A stretch of DNA of 48,607 nucleotides from Bacillota bacterium (lineage in GTDB: Bacteria; Bacillota; Clostridia; Tissierellales; Sedimentibacteraceae): positions 1-48,607 of the forward strand of contig JAEWJT010000019.1 in the NCBI GenBank assembly GCA_023386345.1, given 5' to 3'. Position numbers and translations under genes: made by a program. Shown piece after piece: positions 1-8,308 of the stretch. Numbering within the stretch: position 1 is the first letter of the stretch; every line of letters begins with the position of its first letter. The notes beneath the pieces were generated by a model. That model saw only the letters and a list, made by a program, of their open reading frames with translations, was not told where the DNA came from and did not search any database.

Positions 1-516
1 GGTATATTCAATCCAGAGGTAGGTAATGGACAATTCGCAGGTCTAAGAGTTGAATTTGATAAGACTAAAGAATTTGAGAATAGAATTACAAAGATTAGCT
101 TAGAAGATGGTACACCACTTGATATGGAAAAATACTACACAGTAGTAACAAATGATTTCTTAATCACAGGTGGAGACAAATACGACTTTAAGAACGCTAA
201 GAATGTAAAAGATACTTTCATTCCAATAAGAGACGTATTAGTAGAAGCTATAAAAGAAGCTAAAGTTATAAGTCCAAAAGTGATTGATTATTTAGTAGAG
301 GTTTCTGCAGCAGCACCAGAGGTGAAGCCAGAACCAAAACCAGAACCTAAGCCAGAAAAAACAGAAGAAGTAGTATACATAGTAATAAGTGGAGATGTTT
401 TATGGAAGATAGCTCAAAAATATGGAACTACATGGCAAGCATTGGCAGAGTATAACAAATTAGCTAATCCTAATTTAATATTTATAAATCAACAAATAAA
501 AATACCTGCTAAATAA
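1..516 (+). CDS. 5'-nucleotidase C-terminal domain with LysM tail (partial, 5' end missing)
   Basis: The reading frame is open from base 1, so the gene begins upstream of the window. The first ~95 residues match the C-terminal substrate-binding domain of secreted 5'-nucleotidases and UDP-sugar hydrolases, with the hallmark run YYTVVTNDFLITGGDKYDF. A proline/lysine/glutamate linker (repeated EPKP units) follows, then one LysM module of about 45 residues (VYIVISGDVLWKIAQKYGTT ... INQQIKIPAK). This architecture fits an exported nucleotide-salvage enzyme held on peptidoglycan by LysM. The catalytic metallophosphatase domain is outside the window, so activity cannot be judged here. Confidence 0.85.
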   Translation, partial: GIFNPEVGNGQFAGLRVEFDKTKEFENRITKISLEDGTPLDMEKYYTVVTNDFLITGGDKYDFKNAKNVKDTFIPIRDVLVEAIKEAKVISPKVIDYLVEVSAAAPEVKPEPKPEPKPEKTEEVVYIVISGDVLWKIAQKYGTTWQALAEYNKLANPNLIFINQQIKIPAK

Positions 517-601
517 GTTATAAAAATGCACACAAATTAATATGCAAATTTTTAATTTTTAAAAATTATACGTTCGTATGAGTGTGAATAAAAAGCATAA
601 C

Positions 602-624
602 AAACGGGTGCATAGCACCCGTTT
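602..624 (+). terminator. Hairpin after the nucleotidase gene
   Basis: A 10-bp perfect stem (602-611 with 615-624) closes a 3-nt loop about 85 nt after the stop codon. The U tract is only three residues, so it may be a weak or processed terminator. Apart from this hairpin and the rex promoter, the 312-base gap 517-828 holds nothing recognisable. Confidence 0.5.
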
Positions 625-707
625 AATGTTGGAATACTAATTGTTTAATTAAAGGCTTGTTTAATAAGTGAATTTATATGAGCCTAATTATCTAAAATTT
701 TTTTTAC

Positions 708-736
708 TTGTACAAATAAAAAAACTTGCATATAAT
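708..736 (+). promoter_or_regulatory. rex promoter
   Basis: TTGTAC (708-713) and TATAAT (731-736) are separated by exactly 17 bp, about 90 nt before the rex start. A lone Rex-like half site, TTGTTAA (745-751), lies just downstream, but no second inverted half accompanies it, so autoregulation is only a possibility. Confidence 0.65.
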
Positions 737-828
737 AAAAAAACTTGTTAAAATATTGTTAGATATTTTGAACTCTGTGCCTTTATTATTGGGATAAGCG
801 TAATGGAAATTATATATGAGGTGAATTT

Positions 829-1470
829 ATGGATAAAGATAAAAGAATATCAAATGCAGTTATACGAAGATTGCCTAAATATTATAGGTACTTAAAAGAA
901 TTACTTAGAAATGAGATTTACAGGACATCTTCTAATGAATTAAGTAATATGACAGGTTTTTCAGCATCACAGATTAGGCAGGACTTAAATAATTTTGGTG
1001 GATTTGGACAGCAAGGCTTTGGCTATGATGTTTTTAATTTGAGTAATGAGATAGGAAAGATTATAGGTGCTGATAAAGACTATAAAATAATGATTGTTGG
1101 TGCAGGTAATATAGGGCAAGCTATTGCTAATTACACAGGGTTTTATGAGAATGGATACGAGGTTATAGCTATATTTGATAATAACCCAAATCTTATTGGC
1201 TCAACTATAAAGGATATCACTATAAAAGATATTGCTGATGTTGAAGCGTATTTAAGTGAGAATTTTGTTAATATTGCTGTAATATGTACGCCTAAAAGCG
1301 TAAGTCAAGCTATAGCAGATGTTTTAATTAAATGTGGAATTAAAGCAATTTGGAACTTTGCGCCATCGGATATCAAAGGACCAGAGGATGTTTCAATAGA
1401 AAATGTTCACTTAAATGAAAGCTTATTTTCTCTTACTTATCATTACAACAAGAGAGAACGTGAAAAATAA
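829..1470 (+). CDS. rex: Redox-sensing transcriptional repressor Rex
   Basis: 213 residues, the usual Rex length. The N-terminal ~75 residues form the winged helix (ASQIRQDLNNFGGFGQQGFGY), and the Rossmann NAD(H)-binding domain follows with IVGAGNIGQAIANY at about residues 89-102. Rex binds DNA when NAD+ is high and lets go when NADH rises, so it controls fermentative and anaerobic energy genes. The start has GAGGTGA 4 nt upstream. The gene is alone between its own promoter and a weak terminator, and gdhA follows with a separate promoter. Nothing here shows whether Rex controls the neighbouring gdhA. Confidence 0.95.
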   Translation: MDKDKRISNAVIRRLPKYYRYLKELLRNEIYRTSSNELSNMTGFSASQIRQDLNNFGGFGQQGFGYDVFNLSNEIGKIIGADKDYKIMIVGAGNIGQAIANYTGFYENGYEVIAIFDNNPNLIGSTIKDITIKDIADVEAYLSENFVNIAVICTPKSVSQAIADVLIKCGIKAIWNFAPSDIKGPEDVSIENVHLNESLFSLTYHYNKREREK

Positions 1471-1509
1471 TATTACAAATAGTTAACAATTAATTAAGTT
1501 GCAATTTAA

Positions 1510-1561
1510 AATAGTAATTATAGATTAAGATTAAATTAATTTATTGATTGCTATTTTTTTA
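1510..1561 (+). terminator. Probable rex terminator
   Basis: A 9-bp stem with one G-U pair (1510-1518 with 1547-1555) has a large A/T loop and is followed by a run of T to 1560. Confidence 0.45.
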
Positions 1562-1613
1562 TTGCTGACAAAATAACAAATTATTAACATATATTATACA
1601 AATTTAACTTGTA

Positions 1614-1642
1614 TTGGACAAGCGTTTTGCTATAATTATAAT
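1614..1642 (+). promoter_or_regulatory. gdhA promoter
   Basis: TTGGAC (1614-1619), a 17-bp spacer and TATAAT (1637-1642). The predicted transcript start near 1649 leaves a leader of about 105 nt before gdhA. Confidence 0.65.
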
Positions 1643-1656
1643 ATACTTGAATGTCG

Positions 1657-1681
1657 AATGCTAATATCAAATATTAACATT
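1657..1681. promoter_or_regulatory. Operator-like dyad in the gdhA leader
   Basis: AATGCTAATAT (1657-1667), a CAA spacer, then ATATTAACATT (1671-1681): an 11-bp inverted repeat with one mismatch. It lies about 8-33 nt after the predicted transcript start, where a repressor would block elongation or initiation. The binding protein is unknown; the half-site spacing does not fit Rex. Confidence 0.4.
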
Positions 1682-1755
1682 AAAAAAGACATTATTTATT
1701 GGTATTTAATTTTTAAATTAATTAAATTAATTAAAATAATTGGAGGATTTTATCA

Positions 1756-3099
1756 ATGAACGCTTATATTGAAAGAGTTATTGAGCAAGCTAAAATTAGA
1801 AACGCTGGAGAACCTGAGTTTATTCAAACTGTTGAAGAAGTTTTAATGTCTTTAGCACCAGCTATTGAGAAACACCCAGAGTATGAAGCAGCAGGATTAT
1901 TAGAGAGAATGATCGAGCCAGAAAGACAAATATTCTTTAGAGTATCATGGGTTGATGATCAAGGAAAGGTTCAAGTAAACAGAGGATTTAGAGTACAATT
2001 TAACGGAGCTATAGGACCTTACAAAGGTGGAATTAGATTTAACAAAAACGTATATCAAGGAATTATAAAATTCTTAGGATTTGAGCAAACATTCAAAAAC
2101 TCATTGACAGGACTTCCAATAGGTGGAGGTAAAGGTGGAGCAGATTTCGATCCAACTGGAAAATCAGACGGAGAAATCATGAGATTCTGCCAAGCTTTCA
2201 TGACTGAATTATATAGACATATAGGTCCAGACGTTGACGTTCCAGCAGGAGATATGGGTGTTGGAGCAAAAGAAATAGGATATATGTATGGACAATATAA
2301 GAGAATAAAAGGAGTTTTCGAAAACGGAGTATTGACAGGCAAAGGCTTATCATACGGCGGAAGCTTAATCAGACCAGAAGCTACTGGATACGGTGCAGTT
2401 TACTACTTAAACGAAGTATTAAAACATCAAAATGACACAATGGTTGGCAAAACAATATCTGTTTCAGGATACGGTAACGTTGCATGGGGAGTTGTTGAAA
2501 AAGCAAACGAACTTGGAGCAAAAGTTGTTACACTTTCAGGTCCAGACGGATACGTTTATGATCCAGACGGAGTAACTGGTGAAAAAGTTCAATACATGCT
2601 TGAAATGAACGCTTCAAGAAGAAATAAAGTTGAAGACTATGCTAAGAAATTTGGCGTTGAGTTCTTCCCAGGACAAAAACCATGGGGAAGAAAAGTAGAC
2701 ATCGTTATGCCATGTGCTACTCAAAACGAAGTTAGAATGGAAGAAGCAGAGCAAATTGCAGCTAATGGAGTTAAATACTACATAGAAGTTTCTAACATGC
2801 CAACTACAAATGATGCTTTAGCATTCTTAATGAACAAAGGTATGGTAGTTGCTCCTTCAAAAGCTGTTAATGCTGGTGGAGTTGCTGTTTCATCATTAGA
2901 AATGAGCCAAAACTCAATGAGATATTCATGGACAGCTGAAGAAGTTGATGCGAAATTAAAAGCTATAATGGTTAATATTCACAAGGTTTCAGCAGAAGCT
3001 GCTGCAGAATGTGGATTAGGATATAACCTAGTTGCTGGTGCTAACTTAGCAGGATTTAAAAAAGTAGCAGAAGCTATGATGGCTCAAGGAGTTATCTAA
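1756..3099 (+). CDS. gdhA: NADP-type glutamate dehydrogenase
   Basis: 447 residues, the length of hexameric small-subunit glutamate dehydrogenases. It interconverts glutamate with 2-oxoglutarate and ammonia in the cytoplasm, linking nitrogen assimilation and amino-acid fermentation. Visible signatures: the glutamate-binding PYKGGIRF (89-95), PIGGGKGG with the catalytic lysine at 126, PAGDMG with the active-site aspartate at 166, and a Rossmann glycine motif SGYGNVAWG near residue 240. GGAGG lies 9 nt before the ATG. Codon use looks more constrained than in its neighbours (many GGA, CCA and AAC codons), as expected for a highly expressed gene. The long 23xx-20xx minus-strand frame inside it is a shadow. 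Confidence 0.95.
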   Translation: MNAYIERVIEQAKIRNAGEPEFIQTVEEVLMSLAPAIEKHPEYEAAGLLERMIEPERQIFFRVSWVDDQGKVQVNRGFRVQFNGAIGPYKGGIRFNKNVYQGIIKFLGFEQTFKNSLTGLPIGGGKGGADFDPTGKSDGEIMRFCQAFMTELYRHIGPDVDVPAGDMGVGAKEIGYMYGQYKRIKGVFENGVLTGKGLSYGGSLIRPEATGYGAVYYLNEVLKHQNDTMVGKTISVSGYGNVAWGVVEKANELGAKVVTLSGPDGYVYDPDGVTGEKVQYMLEMNASRRNKVEDYAKKFGVEFFPGQKPWGRKVDIVMPCATQNEVRMEEAEQIAANGVKYYIEVSNMPTTNDALAFLMNKGMVVAPSKAVNAGGVAVSSLEMSQNSMRYSWTAEEVDAKLKAIMVNIHKVSAEAAAECGLGYNLVAGANLAGFKKVAEAMMAQGVI

Positions 3100-3124
3100 T
3101 AAAAATTAATTTAATTAACATACT

Positions 3125-3151
3125 AAAGACCTATCGAAAGATAGGTCTTTT
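3125..3151 (+). terminator. gdhA terminator
   Basis: An 11-bp perfect stem (3125-3135 with 3140-3150) closed by a GAAA tetraloop and ending in TTTT, 26 nt after the gdhA stop. Confidence 0.85.
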
Positions 3152-3240
3152 AAATAGATGAATGTAATAGATATGAAATTAACATTTATCGAAGTATACA
3201 GAAAACTAAGATAAGCTAATTTTATAAAGATAATCTTGAG

Positions 3241-3270
3241 AAAAAAATCAGTCGAAAGGCTGATTTTTTG
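3241..3270 (+). terminator. Second terminator hairpin, about 90 nt after the first
   Basis: A stem with a GAAA loop and a T6 tail (about 3241-3254 with 3259-3270). The 90 bases between it and the gdhA terminator hold no ORF and no clear promoter. It could be a back-up terminator or the end of a short RNA. The rest of the gap 3100-3435 contains only the next gene's promoter. Confidence 0.7.
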
Positions 3271-3360
3271 TGCAAATAAAGCTAAATTTTTCTTTTTAAA
3301 ATTTATATATGCTACATAGCAATAAAAACTGCATTATGATAATTTATTTTAAAATAGTAA

Positions 3361-3389
3361 TTGACATTTAATGATAAAAAGAGTATCAT
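3361..3389 (+). promoter_or_regulatory. Promoter of the hemolysin-III family gene
   Basis: TTGACA (3361-3366), a 17-bp spacer and TATCAT (3384-3389), about 47 nt before the start codon. Confidence 0.5.
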
Positions 3390-3435
3390 ATACTATATTA
3401 AATGGTAATAAAAACTATATTGTGTGGAGGTTGTT

Positions 3436-4086
3436 ATGAATAAAGACAAAAAAGAATTAGTAAGTGCGTATACACATTTGGGAGGAGCGATATTATCAAT
3501 AATAGGATTTTTTGCTTTGCTTTTCAAAGCGTTTAATACCGGAAGATTTGAAGTTGAAATATCTGCGATAGTATTTGGATTGAGTATGATATTATTGTAT
3601 TCAATGAGCGCTACATATCATATTGTAGACCCCTCCTATACAACAGCTAAGCGAGTACTCCGAAAATTAGACCATATAATGATATTTGTTTTGATAGCCG
3701 GAACATATACGCCTATATGCCTTATAAATCTCAAAGATATGTTAATTGGAAATGTGCTGTTAATTGTAGTTTGGTCTATTGTATTAGTTGGATTATTTAT
3801 AAAATTATTTTGGATAAATGCCCCAAGATGGATAGCTACTACCTTATACATCGCTATGGGCTGGACTGTGATATTTGTAATTAAGCCGGTTGCAACGCAT
3901 TTAAGTATACCAGCCATACTTTGGATGTTCTGGGGAGGAGTATTCTATACAGTCGGAGGAGTAATATATGGATTAAAAAAGCCAAATTTAACTTTCGAAA
4001 ATTTTGGATTTCATGAACTTTTTCATATATTCATATTGTTGGGATCTTTGTGTCATTTTATTATGATATATTTTTATATAATTTAG
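3436..4086 (+). CDS. Hemolysin III / TrhA family membrane protein
   Basis: 216 residues with about seven hydrophobic segments. It belongs to the PAQR superfamily (hemolysin III, TrhA, YqfA). Conserved features: SATYHI in the second helix, the KLDHIMIF-IAGTYTP block, and a late HELFHIF motif; these His/Asp/Ser residues form the predicted metal site. Despite the name, most bacterial members are not shown to be haemolysins, and roles in membrane homeostasis have been proposed. GGAGG at 3426-3430 sits 5 nt before the ATG at 3436, which is preferred over an in-frame GTG at 3424 that overlaps the ribosome site. It is convergent with the next gene. Confidence 0.85.
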   Translation: MNKDKKELVSAYTHLGGAILSIIGFFALLFKAFNTGRFEVEISAIVFGLSMILLYSMSATYHIVDPSYTTAKRVLRKLDHIMIFVLIAGTYTPICLINLKDMLIGNVLLIVVWSIVLVGLFIKLFWINAPRWIATTLYIAMGWTVIFVIKPVATHLSIPAILWMFWGGVFYTVGGVIYGLKKPNLTFENFGFHELFHIFILLGSLCHFIMIYFYII

Positions 4087-4105
4087 TGGGAGCTATTGCT
4101 CCCAC
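4086..4105. terminator. Convergent hairpin overlapping both gene ends
   Basis: GTGGGAGC (4086-4093) pairs perfectly with GCTCCCAC (4098-4105) around a TATT loop. The arm starts at the last base of the plus-strand stop codon and the other arm encodes the last Trp-Trp-Glu of the minus-strand gene. No strong U tract is present on either side, so termination is plausible but unproven. Confidence 0.5.
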
Positions 4106-4629
4106 CATGAATAGCTTACAGCACATGAAGGCTCGTGGTGATTTATTGAATTTATTAATGTTAAAATCGACTTGCCTGGAGGAATTATTATGCTGCCTTG
4201 CTTTTGCGACATATCTGTATAAAATGCTTGCAATACCTTCAATGAATTAGCTTCATTAAGGAATAATAAGTTATCATTTCCTTGGTAAAATATAACAACG
4301 CTATTTGAATTTACATTACATTCTAAGCTATTTGAGATACCATACATAAATTTGAAACCCTCATAGTCTATCCTAGGATTTAAAAATTGGCTTTGGATTA
4401 TAGGTGAGCTTGAAAAATTTACGACACATATGCTTTCAACGTATACTGTGGATTTTGAGTTTTTTGGGTTATATAAGGCTACCCATTGATGCTTACCGTA
4501 ATTTAGTTGAGGAGTTCCAGAGCTGAAAATTAATTTATTATCATTTTTAAAATCTGATTCTTCGTTTCCGTCAATACTAAAATTTATTATTTTATGTTTT
4601 TTAATTATATTATCACTTTTTAGACTCAT
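4093..4629 (-). CDS. DUF6143-like protein of unknown function
   Basis: 178 residues with no signal peptide or membrane segment. The block HQWVALYNPKNSKSTVYVES, a later IIPPGKSILTLI and the terminal SYSWWEQ resemble what I recall of the DUF6143 family, found in spore-forming and other Firmicutes and of unknown role. The composition suggests a mostly beta protein. AAGGAA lies 11 nt before the start, which is rather far. A TATAAT (minus strand, 4699-4704) could be its -10. It is monocistronic, between a hairpin and a bidirectional terminator. The family call is from memory of the motif and should be checked by profile search. Confidence 0.6.
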   Translation of the reverse strand: MSLKSDNIIKKHKIINFSIDGNEESDFKNDNKLIFSSGTPQLNYGKHQWVALYNPKNSKSTVYVESICVVNFSSSPIIQSQFLNPRIDYEGFKFMYGISNSLECNVNSNSVVIFYQGNDNLLFLNEANSLKVLQAFYTDMSQKQGSIIIPPGKSILTLINSINHHEPSCAVSYSWWEQ

Positions 4630-4823
4630 AGCAATATTAATTCCTTTCCCCCATGGTTTTGACTGTGACAGACTACCTGTCCAATGAAGTATATTTGTAT
4701 TATAGAACAGAGCTAGAATAAAAAAATGTCATAATGCCTGTCTGATGATATGAATTTTACGACAAATTTTTTTAATTGAAAATATTATATGAAATCTAGA
4801 ACAATTTAACATTGGTATAAAAT
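4630..4823. other. Leader and promoter region of the DUF6143-like gene
   Basis: No ORF is seen. A 5-bp dyad GACAG/CTGTC (4667-4671 and 4677-4681) and a minus-strand TATAAT (4699-4704) lie in it; the -35 is not convincing. Confidence 0.3.
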
Positions 4824-4858
4824 AAAAAACAGCAAATTTTTTAATTTGCTGTTTTTTT
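4824..4858. terminator. Bidirectional terminator, mainly for the S41 protease gene
   Basis: A stem of about 15 bp (4824-4838 with 4843-4857), with A runs on one arm and T runs on the other, so each strand ends in a U tract. It is 80 nt beyond the stop of the minus-strand ctpA-like gene. Confidence 0.75.
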
Positions 4859-4938
4859 ACTTATATATAAATTTTTATTATATACTAAAATATTCTTTTT
4901 GTAAGACATCAGAAACATCATTCTGTCGTAAATTTTTA

Positions 4939-6174
4939 TTACTGCATTTTTTCCATTAGAACCTCTATAGCTTTTTGCAACTGATTATCTGTAGATAAAT
5001 AATCAGGTCCATAGCCCTCGGCATCCTTGTTTAATTCTAAAACAATATCAGGCTCTATACCTATACCGTGAATATTAACTCCACTAGGAGTGAAATACTC
5101 AGAAATTGTCATTTTAACTCCTGAACCATCACTGTCAAAGAGTTGAATTCGTTGTACAATTCCTTTTCCAAATGTCTTTGTTCCTATTATAGTACCAGAC
5201 TTGGTATCCTTAACAGCACCTGACATTATTTCTGAAGCACTGGCACTTCCTTCATTTACTAAAAGAACATAAGGTATAGGGATTTTATCGTATTTTGCAG
5301 GATAATCTTCTCTTTCACCTTTTTTAGTTTTAGTATATGTTATCGGTCCTTTGTCCTTTCCTACAAGCAGGCTAGTTATATTGACAGAAGTGTCAATAAG
5401 TCCCCCTGGATTATTTCTTAAATCAACAACTAAGGATTTGATACCTTGCTTTGCAAGCTCATTGTATTTAGTTACAAAATCTTGTGCAGTTTGCTCATCA
5501 AAAGTAGTAATTCTTATGTATCCAATATTATTTTCTAGCATTGATGACTTAACAGTTACTAATTTAATTTTTTCTCTTACTATATCGATGTTAAAGCTTT
5601 CTGGTTTGCCATTACTGTCAAGTCTTAATATTGTAAGTTTAACACTTGTTTTTGGCTCGCCCTTCATAATCTTTATGGCATCGTCCATTTTATCAGCGCT
5701 ATATTCGACATCGTTTACCTTTATTATTTTATCTCCAGGTTTTAGTCCCGCCTTTTCAGCCGGAGTATCCTCTATTGGAGATACAACCATTATTCTGTTA
5801 TCATCGCTAGGAGTTACATAAACGCCTATTCCTACGTATGAGCCATGGGTTTGTTCCATTAGGGAGTTATACTCTTTAGGTGTCATATATTCAGTATAAG
5901 GGTCTCCTAGTGCAGAAAGGAAGCCTTTTAATCCACCCTCTATCATTTTTTCTTCATCAACATCATATAAAAAGTTTTCTTTTGCATGATTAATTAGTTT
6001 TTCAAATTTACTATATTTTTTCTCATAAGATTTAAGAGCTTGATAGTCTTCATTTGAAATTAAAATTTTATTTCCAGATTTAACTAAAGCATAATTGCCA
6101 AATGTATACGTGGCAAAAGAAGTTATCAGCATAGTGATAACTATTATTACAATTAATCTTTTTTTAGATACCAT
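4939..6174 (-). CDS. C-terminal processing peptidase, S41 family (CtpA/CtpB type)
   Basis: 411 residues. An N-terminal membrane anchor or uncleaved signal (VIIVITMLITSFATYTF) puts the enzyme outside the membrane. A PDZ domain follows at about 112-185 (SYVGIGVYV ... AGLKPGDKIIKVN), then the protease core. Spacing to B. subtilis CtpB points to a Ser312/Lys337/Gln341 catalytic triad, in GSASASEI and TFGKGIVQ. Such enzymes trim the C-termini of secreted proteins; in spore formers CtpB cleaves SpoIVFA. No C-terminal peptidoglycan-binding repeat is seen. AAGGA lies 6 nt before the ATG. It is monocistronic, with a terminator downstream. Confidence 0.9.
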   Translation of the reverse strand: MVSKKRLIVIIVITMLITSFATYTFGNYALVKSGNKILISNEDYQALKSYEKKYSKFEKLINHAKENFLYDVDEEKMIEGGLKGFLSALGDPYTEYMTPKEYNSLMEQTHGSYVGIGVYVTPSDDNRIMVVSPIEDTPAEKAGLKPGDKIIKVNDVEYSADKMDDAIKIMKGEPKTSVKLTILRLDSNGKPESFNIDIVREKIKLVTVKSSMLENNIGYIRITTFDEQTAQDFVTKYNELAKQGIKSLVVDLRNNPGGLIDTSVNITSLLVGKDKGPITYTKTKKGEREDYPAKYDKIPIPYVLLVNEGSASASEIMSGAVKDTKSGTIIGTKTFGKGIVQRIQLFDSDGSGVKMTISEYFTPSGVNIHGIGIEPDIVLELNKDAEGYGPDYLSTDNQLQKAIEVLMEKMQ

Positions 6175-6280
6175 AATTATTCCTTTCTTTAAGACGATAA
6201 ATTTAAAGTACAGATAATAATTTATATGCCTTTTGTTCTTAAATATCCGTATTTTTATGTTCGCTTGAGTTTCTAGAAAT

Positions 6281-6290
6281 ATTATACCAC
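6281..6290 (-). promoter_or_regulatory. Extended -10 for the S41 protease gene
   Basis: On the minus strand the sequence reads GTGGTATAAT, an extended -10, about 107 nt before the start codon. No good -35 is visible. The rest of the 333-base gap 6175-6507 is A/T-rich and holds only the plus-strand GntR promoter. Confidence 0.4.
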
Positions 6291-6446
6291 AACTATATTA
6301 AAATAGTATATAAAAATTTATGGATAATTTAATATATTTAAGAAAAATTTGCAATAGAATTAATGCTTTATAATCAGATGCAAATATATGATATATAATA
6401 TATTTTACAGTAATCAATATATTTAATTTACTAAGCAAAAATAAAA

Positions 6447-6455
6447 TGCTATAAT
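6447..6455 (+). promoter_or_regulatory. Extended -10 for the GntR regulator
   Basis: TGCTATAAT (6447-6455) is a TGn-extended -10 about 53 nt before the start; the -35 is poor. It is a likely point of autoregulation, but no clear palindrome is visible. Confidence 0.4.
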
Positions 6456-6507
6456 TTTAATATTAAAAAAAATGTAGAAAAAAGTATAATAATAAATGAG
6501 GATATTT

Positions 6508-7179
6508 ATGAATTTTTATGAAACAGACATATCGAAAAGATATAAAACTAAACAAGAAATTGCATATGACGAGATTAAAGAATTAATAATCGATTGTAAA
6601 ATGGAACCTAATATGCAGATAGTTATTAAAAGTATTGCTATACATATGAATATTAGTGAAATTCCAATAAGAGAAGCGTTGAAAAGATTGATATCAGAAA
6701 ATTTTGTAGTAGAGAATAATTCTAATTTGACTGTGGCTCCTATAACAAAAGAGGATTTTTTGGATATAATTGATTTAAGGCTTGGACTTGAAAAAATTGC
6801 TATAAAAATAGCTGCAAGGAAAATGAATTTTCAAAAAATTGAAAGGTTAAGAGATATAATAACTAAGATGAAGTCTAGCTTCGACCATGCAGATTTAGTA
6901 ACATATGATAAGCTGCATATGGAATTTCATCTTACAATTTGTTTGATGTGCGAAGTTGCGCCATTAAACAGTGCCTTAAAAGAAACCTTTGAACATCATG
7001 AGAGATATAAAAGATATTATAATTTACAATCTTGGGATACATATCCTTCCTTTGATGCTCATGAAAAAATATTTTCAGCTTTAAAAAATAAAGATGTAGT
7101 AAATGCAGAAAAATACTTGCTAGAAAATCGTATTAAAGCAGCAGATCGATATAAAAATATAGTGGAGAGCATGATGTAA
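6508..7179 (+). CDS. GntR-family regulator with FCD ligand domain
   Basis: 223 residues. The N-terminal winged helix (SIAIHMNISEIPIREALKRL) is typical GntR. The C-terminal all-helical FCD domain keeps metal/ligand residues (LRLGLEKIAI, HMEFHLTI, FDAHEKIFSAL). FCD regulators usually sense the carboxylic acid or sugar acid handled by the genes beside them. GAGGA at 6498-6502 is 5 nt before the ATG at 6508; an in-frame ATG at 6496 overlaps this ribosome site and is unlikely. It is followed by a TAXI-TRAP transporter and a hydrolase on the same strand, so it is probably their regulator. Confidence 0.85.
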   Translation: MNFYETDISKRYKTKQEIAYDEIKELIIDCKMEPNMQIVIKSIAIHMNISEIPIREALKRLISENFVVENNSNLTVAPITKEDFLDIIDLRLGLEKIAIKIAARKMNFQKIERLRDIITKMKSSFDHADLVTYDKLHMEFHLTICLMCEVAPLNSALKETFEHHERYKRYYNLQSWDTYPSFDAHEKIFSALKNKDVVNAEKYLLENRIKAADRYKNIVESMM

Positions 7180-7223
7180 AAATACTTTGACGGAATGTTT
7201 TCGAACAACATAAGGAGAACTAA

Positions 7224-8237
7224 ATGAAAAAATTACTTAATTTAGCTATTTTATTAATATTGCTTGTTATAATATTGATGGTTGGATGTAAGAACTCAAA
7301 TCTAGATAGTCAGAAAAGTGAATTGCAGGATAATTCTATGGACTTTCCTAAATCTATTGTAATTGCTTCAGGTCCAATCGGAGGACCTTGGTATTCTACG
7401 ATGACAAAAATTTCAGAAATATTGATGAGAGAGATACCCGGTTTGACGGTGTCTGTAATTGAGGGCGGTGCTGAAAGTAACTTGCAATTAGTAAATGAAG
7501 GAACAGATGTACAGCTAGGAATGACAAGCTCTGTTGCAATGCAGCAATGCAAGGATGGCTCGGGTGATTTAGATATATTAGATAATGTAAGCGCAGTCAT
7601 GCCAATATCTTCGAGCTATATACAGACAGCAGTTCTAGCTGATAGTGATATACAATCATTTAAGGATTTACTTGGCAAGCGTATATCTGCTGGTAAAATA
7701 GGATTTGCTTCAGAAGTAATATTTAGACAAATAATTGCTGCATATGGAATTACTTACGAAGATATAAAAAAAGCAGGTGGAAAAATTAATATGCTTGGCT
7801 GGGCTGAATATCCTAGCTTAATCAGTGATGGCCATTTAGATGTTGTTTGTCTGAATGGAGAAATTCCTCATAATATTTTCATGCAAATAGAGGTTGACAA
7901 GCCTTTAAGATTATTAGAATGTGACCCTGAACAAAAGAAGATGATTTTGGAAAAAATGCCGGCATTATTTACTAAAACCTTTGAGGCTGGAACTTATAAA
8001 GGAACTAAAAAAGAAGTTGAATTGTTTGGATATTCAGGATTGTTAATAGCTAATAATAAATTGTCTGATGAATTTTTATTTAAAATAATGGATTTAATTC
8101 AAGAAAATAAAGCTGAGATTATATCAGAGTTAGCTTTTGTAGATTTACTTGGCTGGGAAAATGCCGGCTCTGGTATGAGCGAGTTAGTTTGTAGACCAGC
8201 AGTATGGAAAAGAGTTCAAGATAAACAGAAGCAGTAA
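7224..8237 (+). CDS. TAXI-family TRAP transporter solute-binding lipoprotein
   Basis: 337 residues. The N-terminus is a lipoprotein signal (hydrophobic core, then VGC lipobox with Cys22-23 region: LMVGCKNS), so the protein is anchored on the outer face of the membrane. The mature part has the TAXI (TRAP-associated extracytoplasmic immunogenic) pattern: IASGPIGGPWYSTMTKISE near the start, a VIEGGAESNLQLV segment and a QLGMTSS segment. It captures an unknown, probably carboxylate or amino-acid-like solute for the permease encoded next. AAGGAG precedes the ATG by 7 nt. The gap to the permease is 71 nt, with no terminator seen. Confidence 0.9.
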   Translation: MKKLLNLAILLILLVIILMVGCKNSNLDSQKSELQDNSMDFPKSIVIASGPIGGPWYSTMTKISEILMREIPGLTVSVIEGGAESNLQLVNEGTDVQLGMTSSVAMQQCKDGSGDLDILDNVSAVMPISSSYIQTAVLADSDIQSFKDLLGKRISAGKIGFASEVIFRQIIAAYGITYEDIKKAGGKINMLGWAEYPSLISDGHLDVVCLNGEIPHNIFMQIEVDKPLRLLECDPEQKKMILEKMPALFTKTFEAGTYKGTKKEVELFGYSGLLIANNKLSDEFLFKIMDLIQENKAEIISELAFVDLLGWENAGSGMSELVCRPAVWKRVQDKQKQ

Positions 8238-8308
8238 AAAGTGACTTTGTGTCTAAAATTTATATGTGTATTATTTGTAAAATTGATATTTTGATATAGG
8301 GAGATAAT

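Noticed and set aside
744..762. Rex autoregulatory site before rex
   Set aside because: Only one TTGTTAA half is good; the second half is a direct TTGTTAG copy rather than the inverted TTAACAA.
2055..2342. Minus-strand open frame inside gdhA
   Set aside because: It is a shadow of a highly conserved gene, has no ribosome site and encodes proline-rich nonsense. The same applies to many other open frames inside the real genes.
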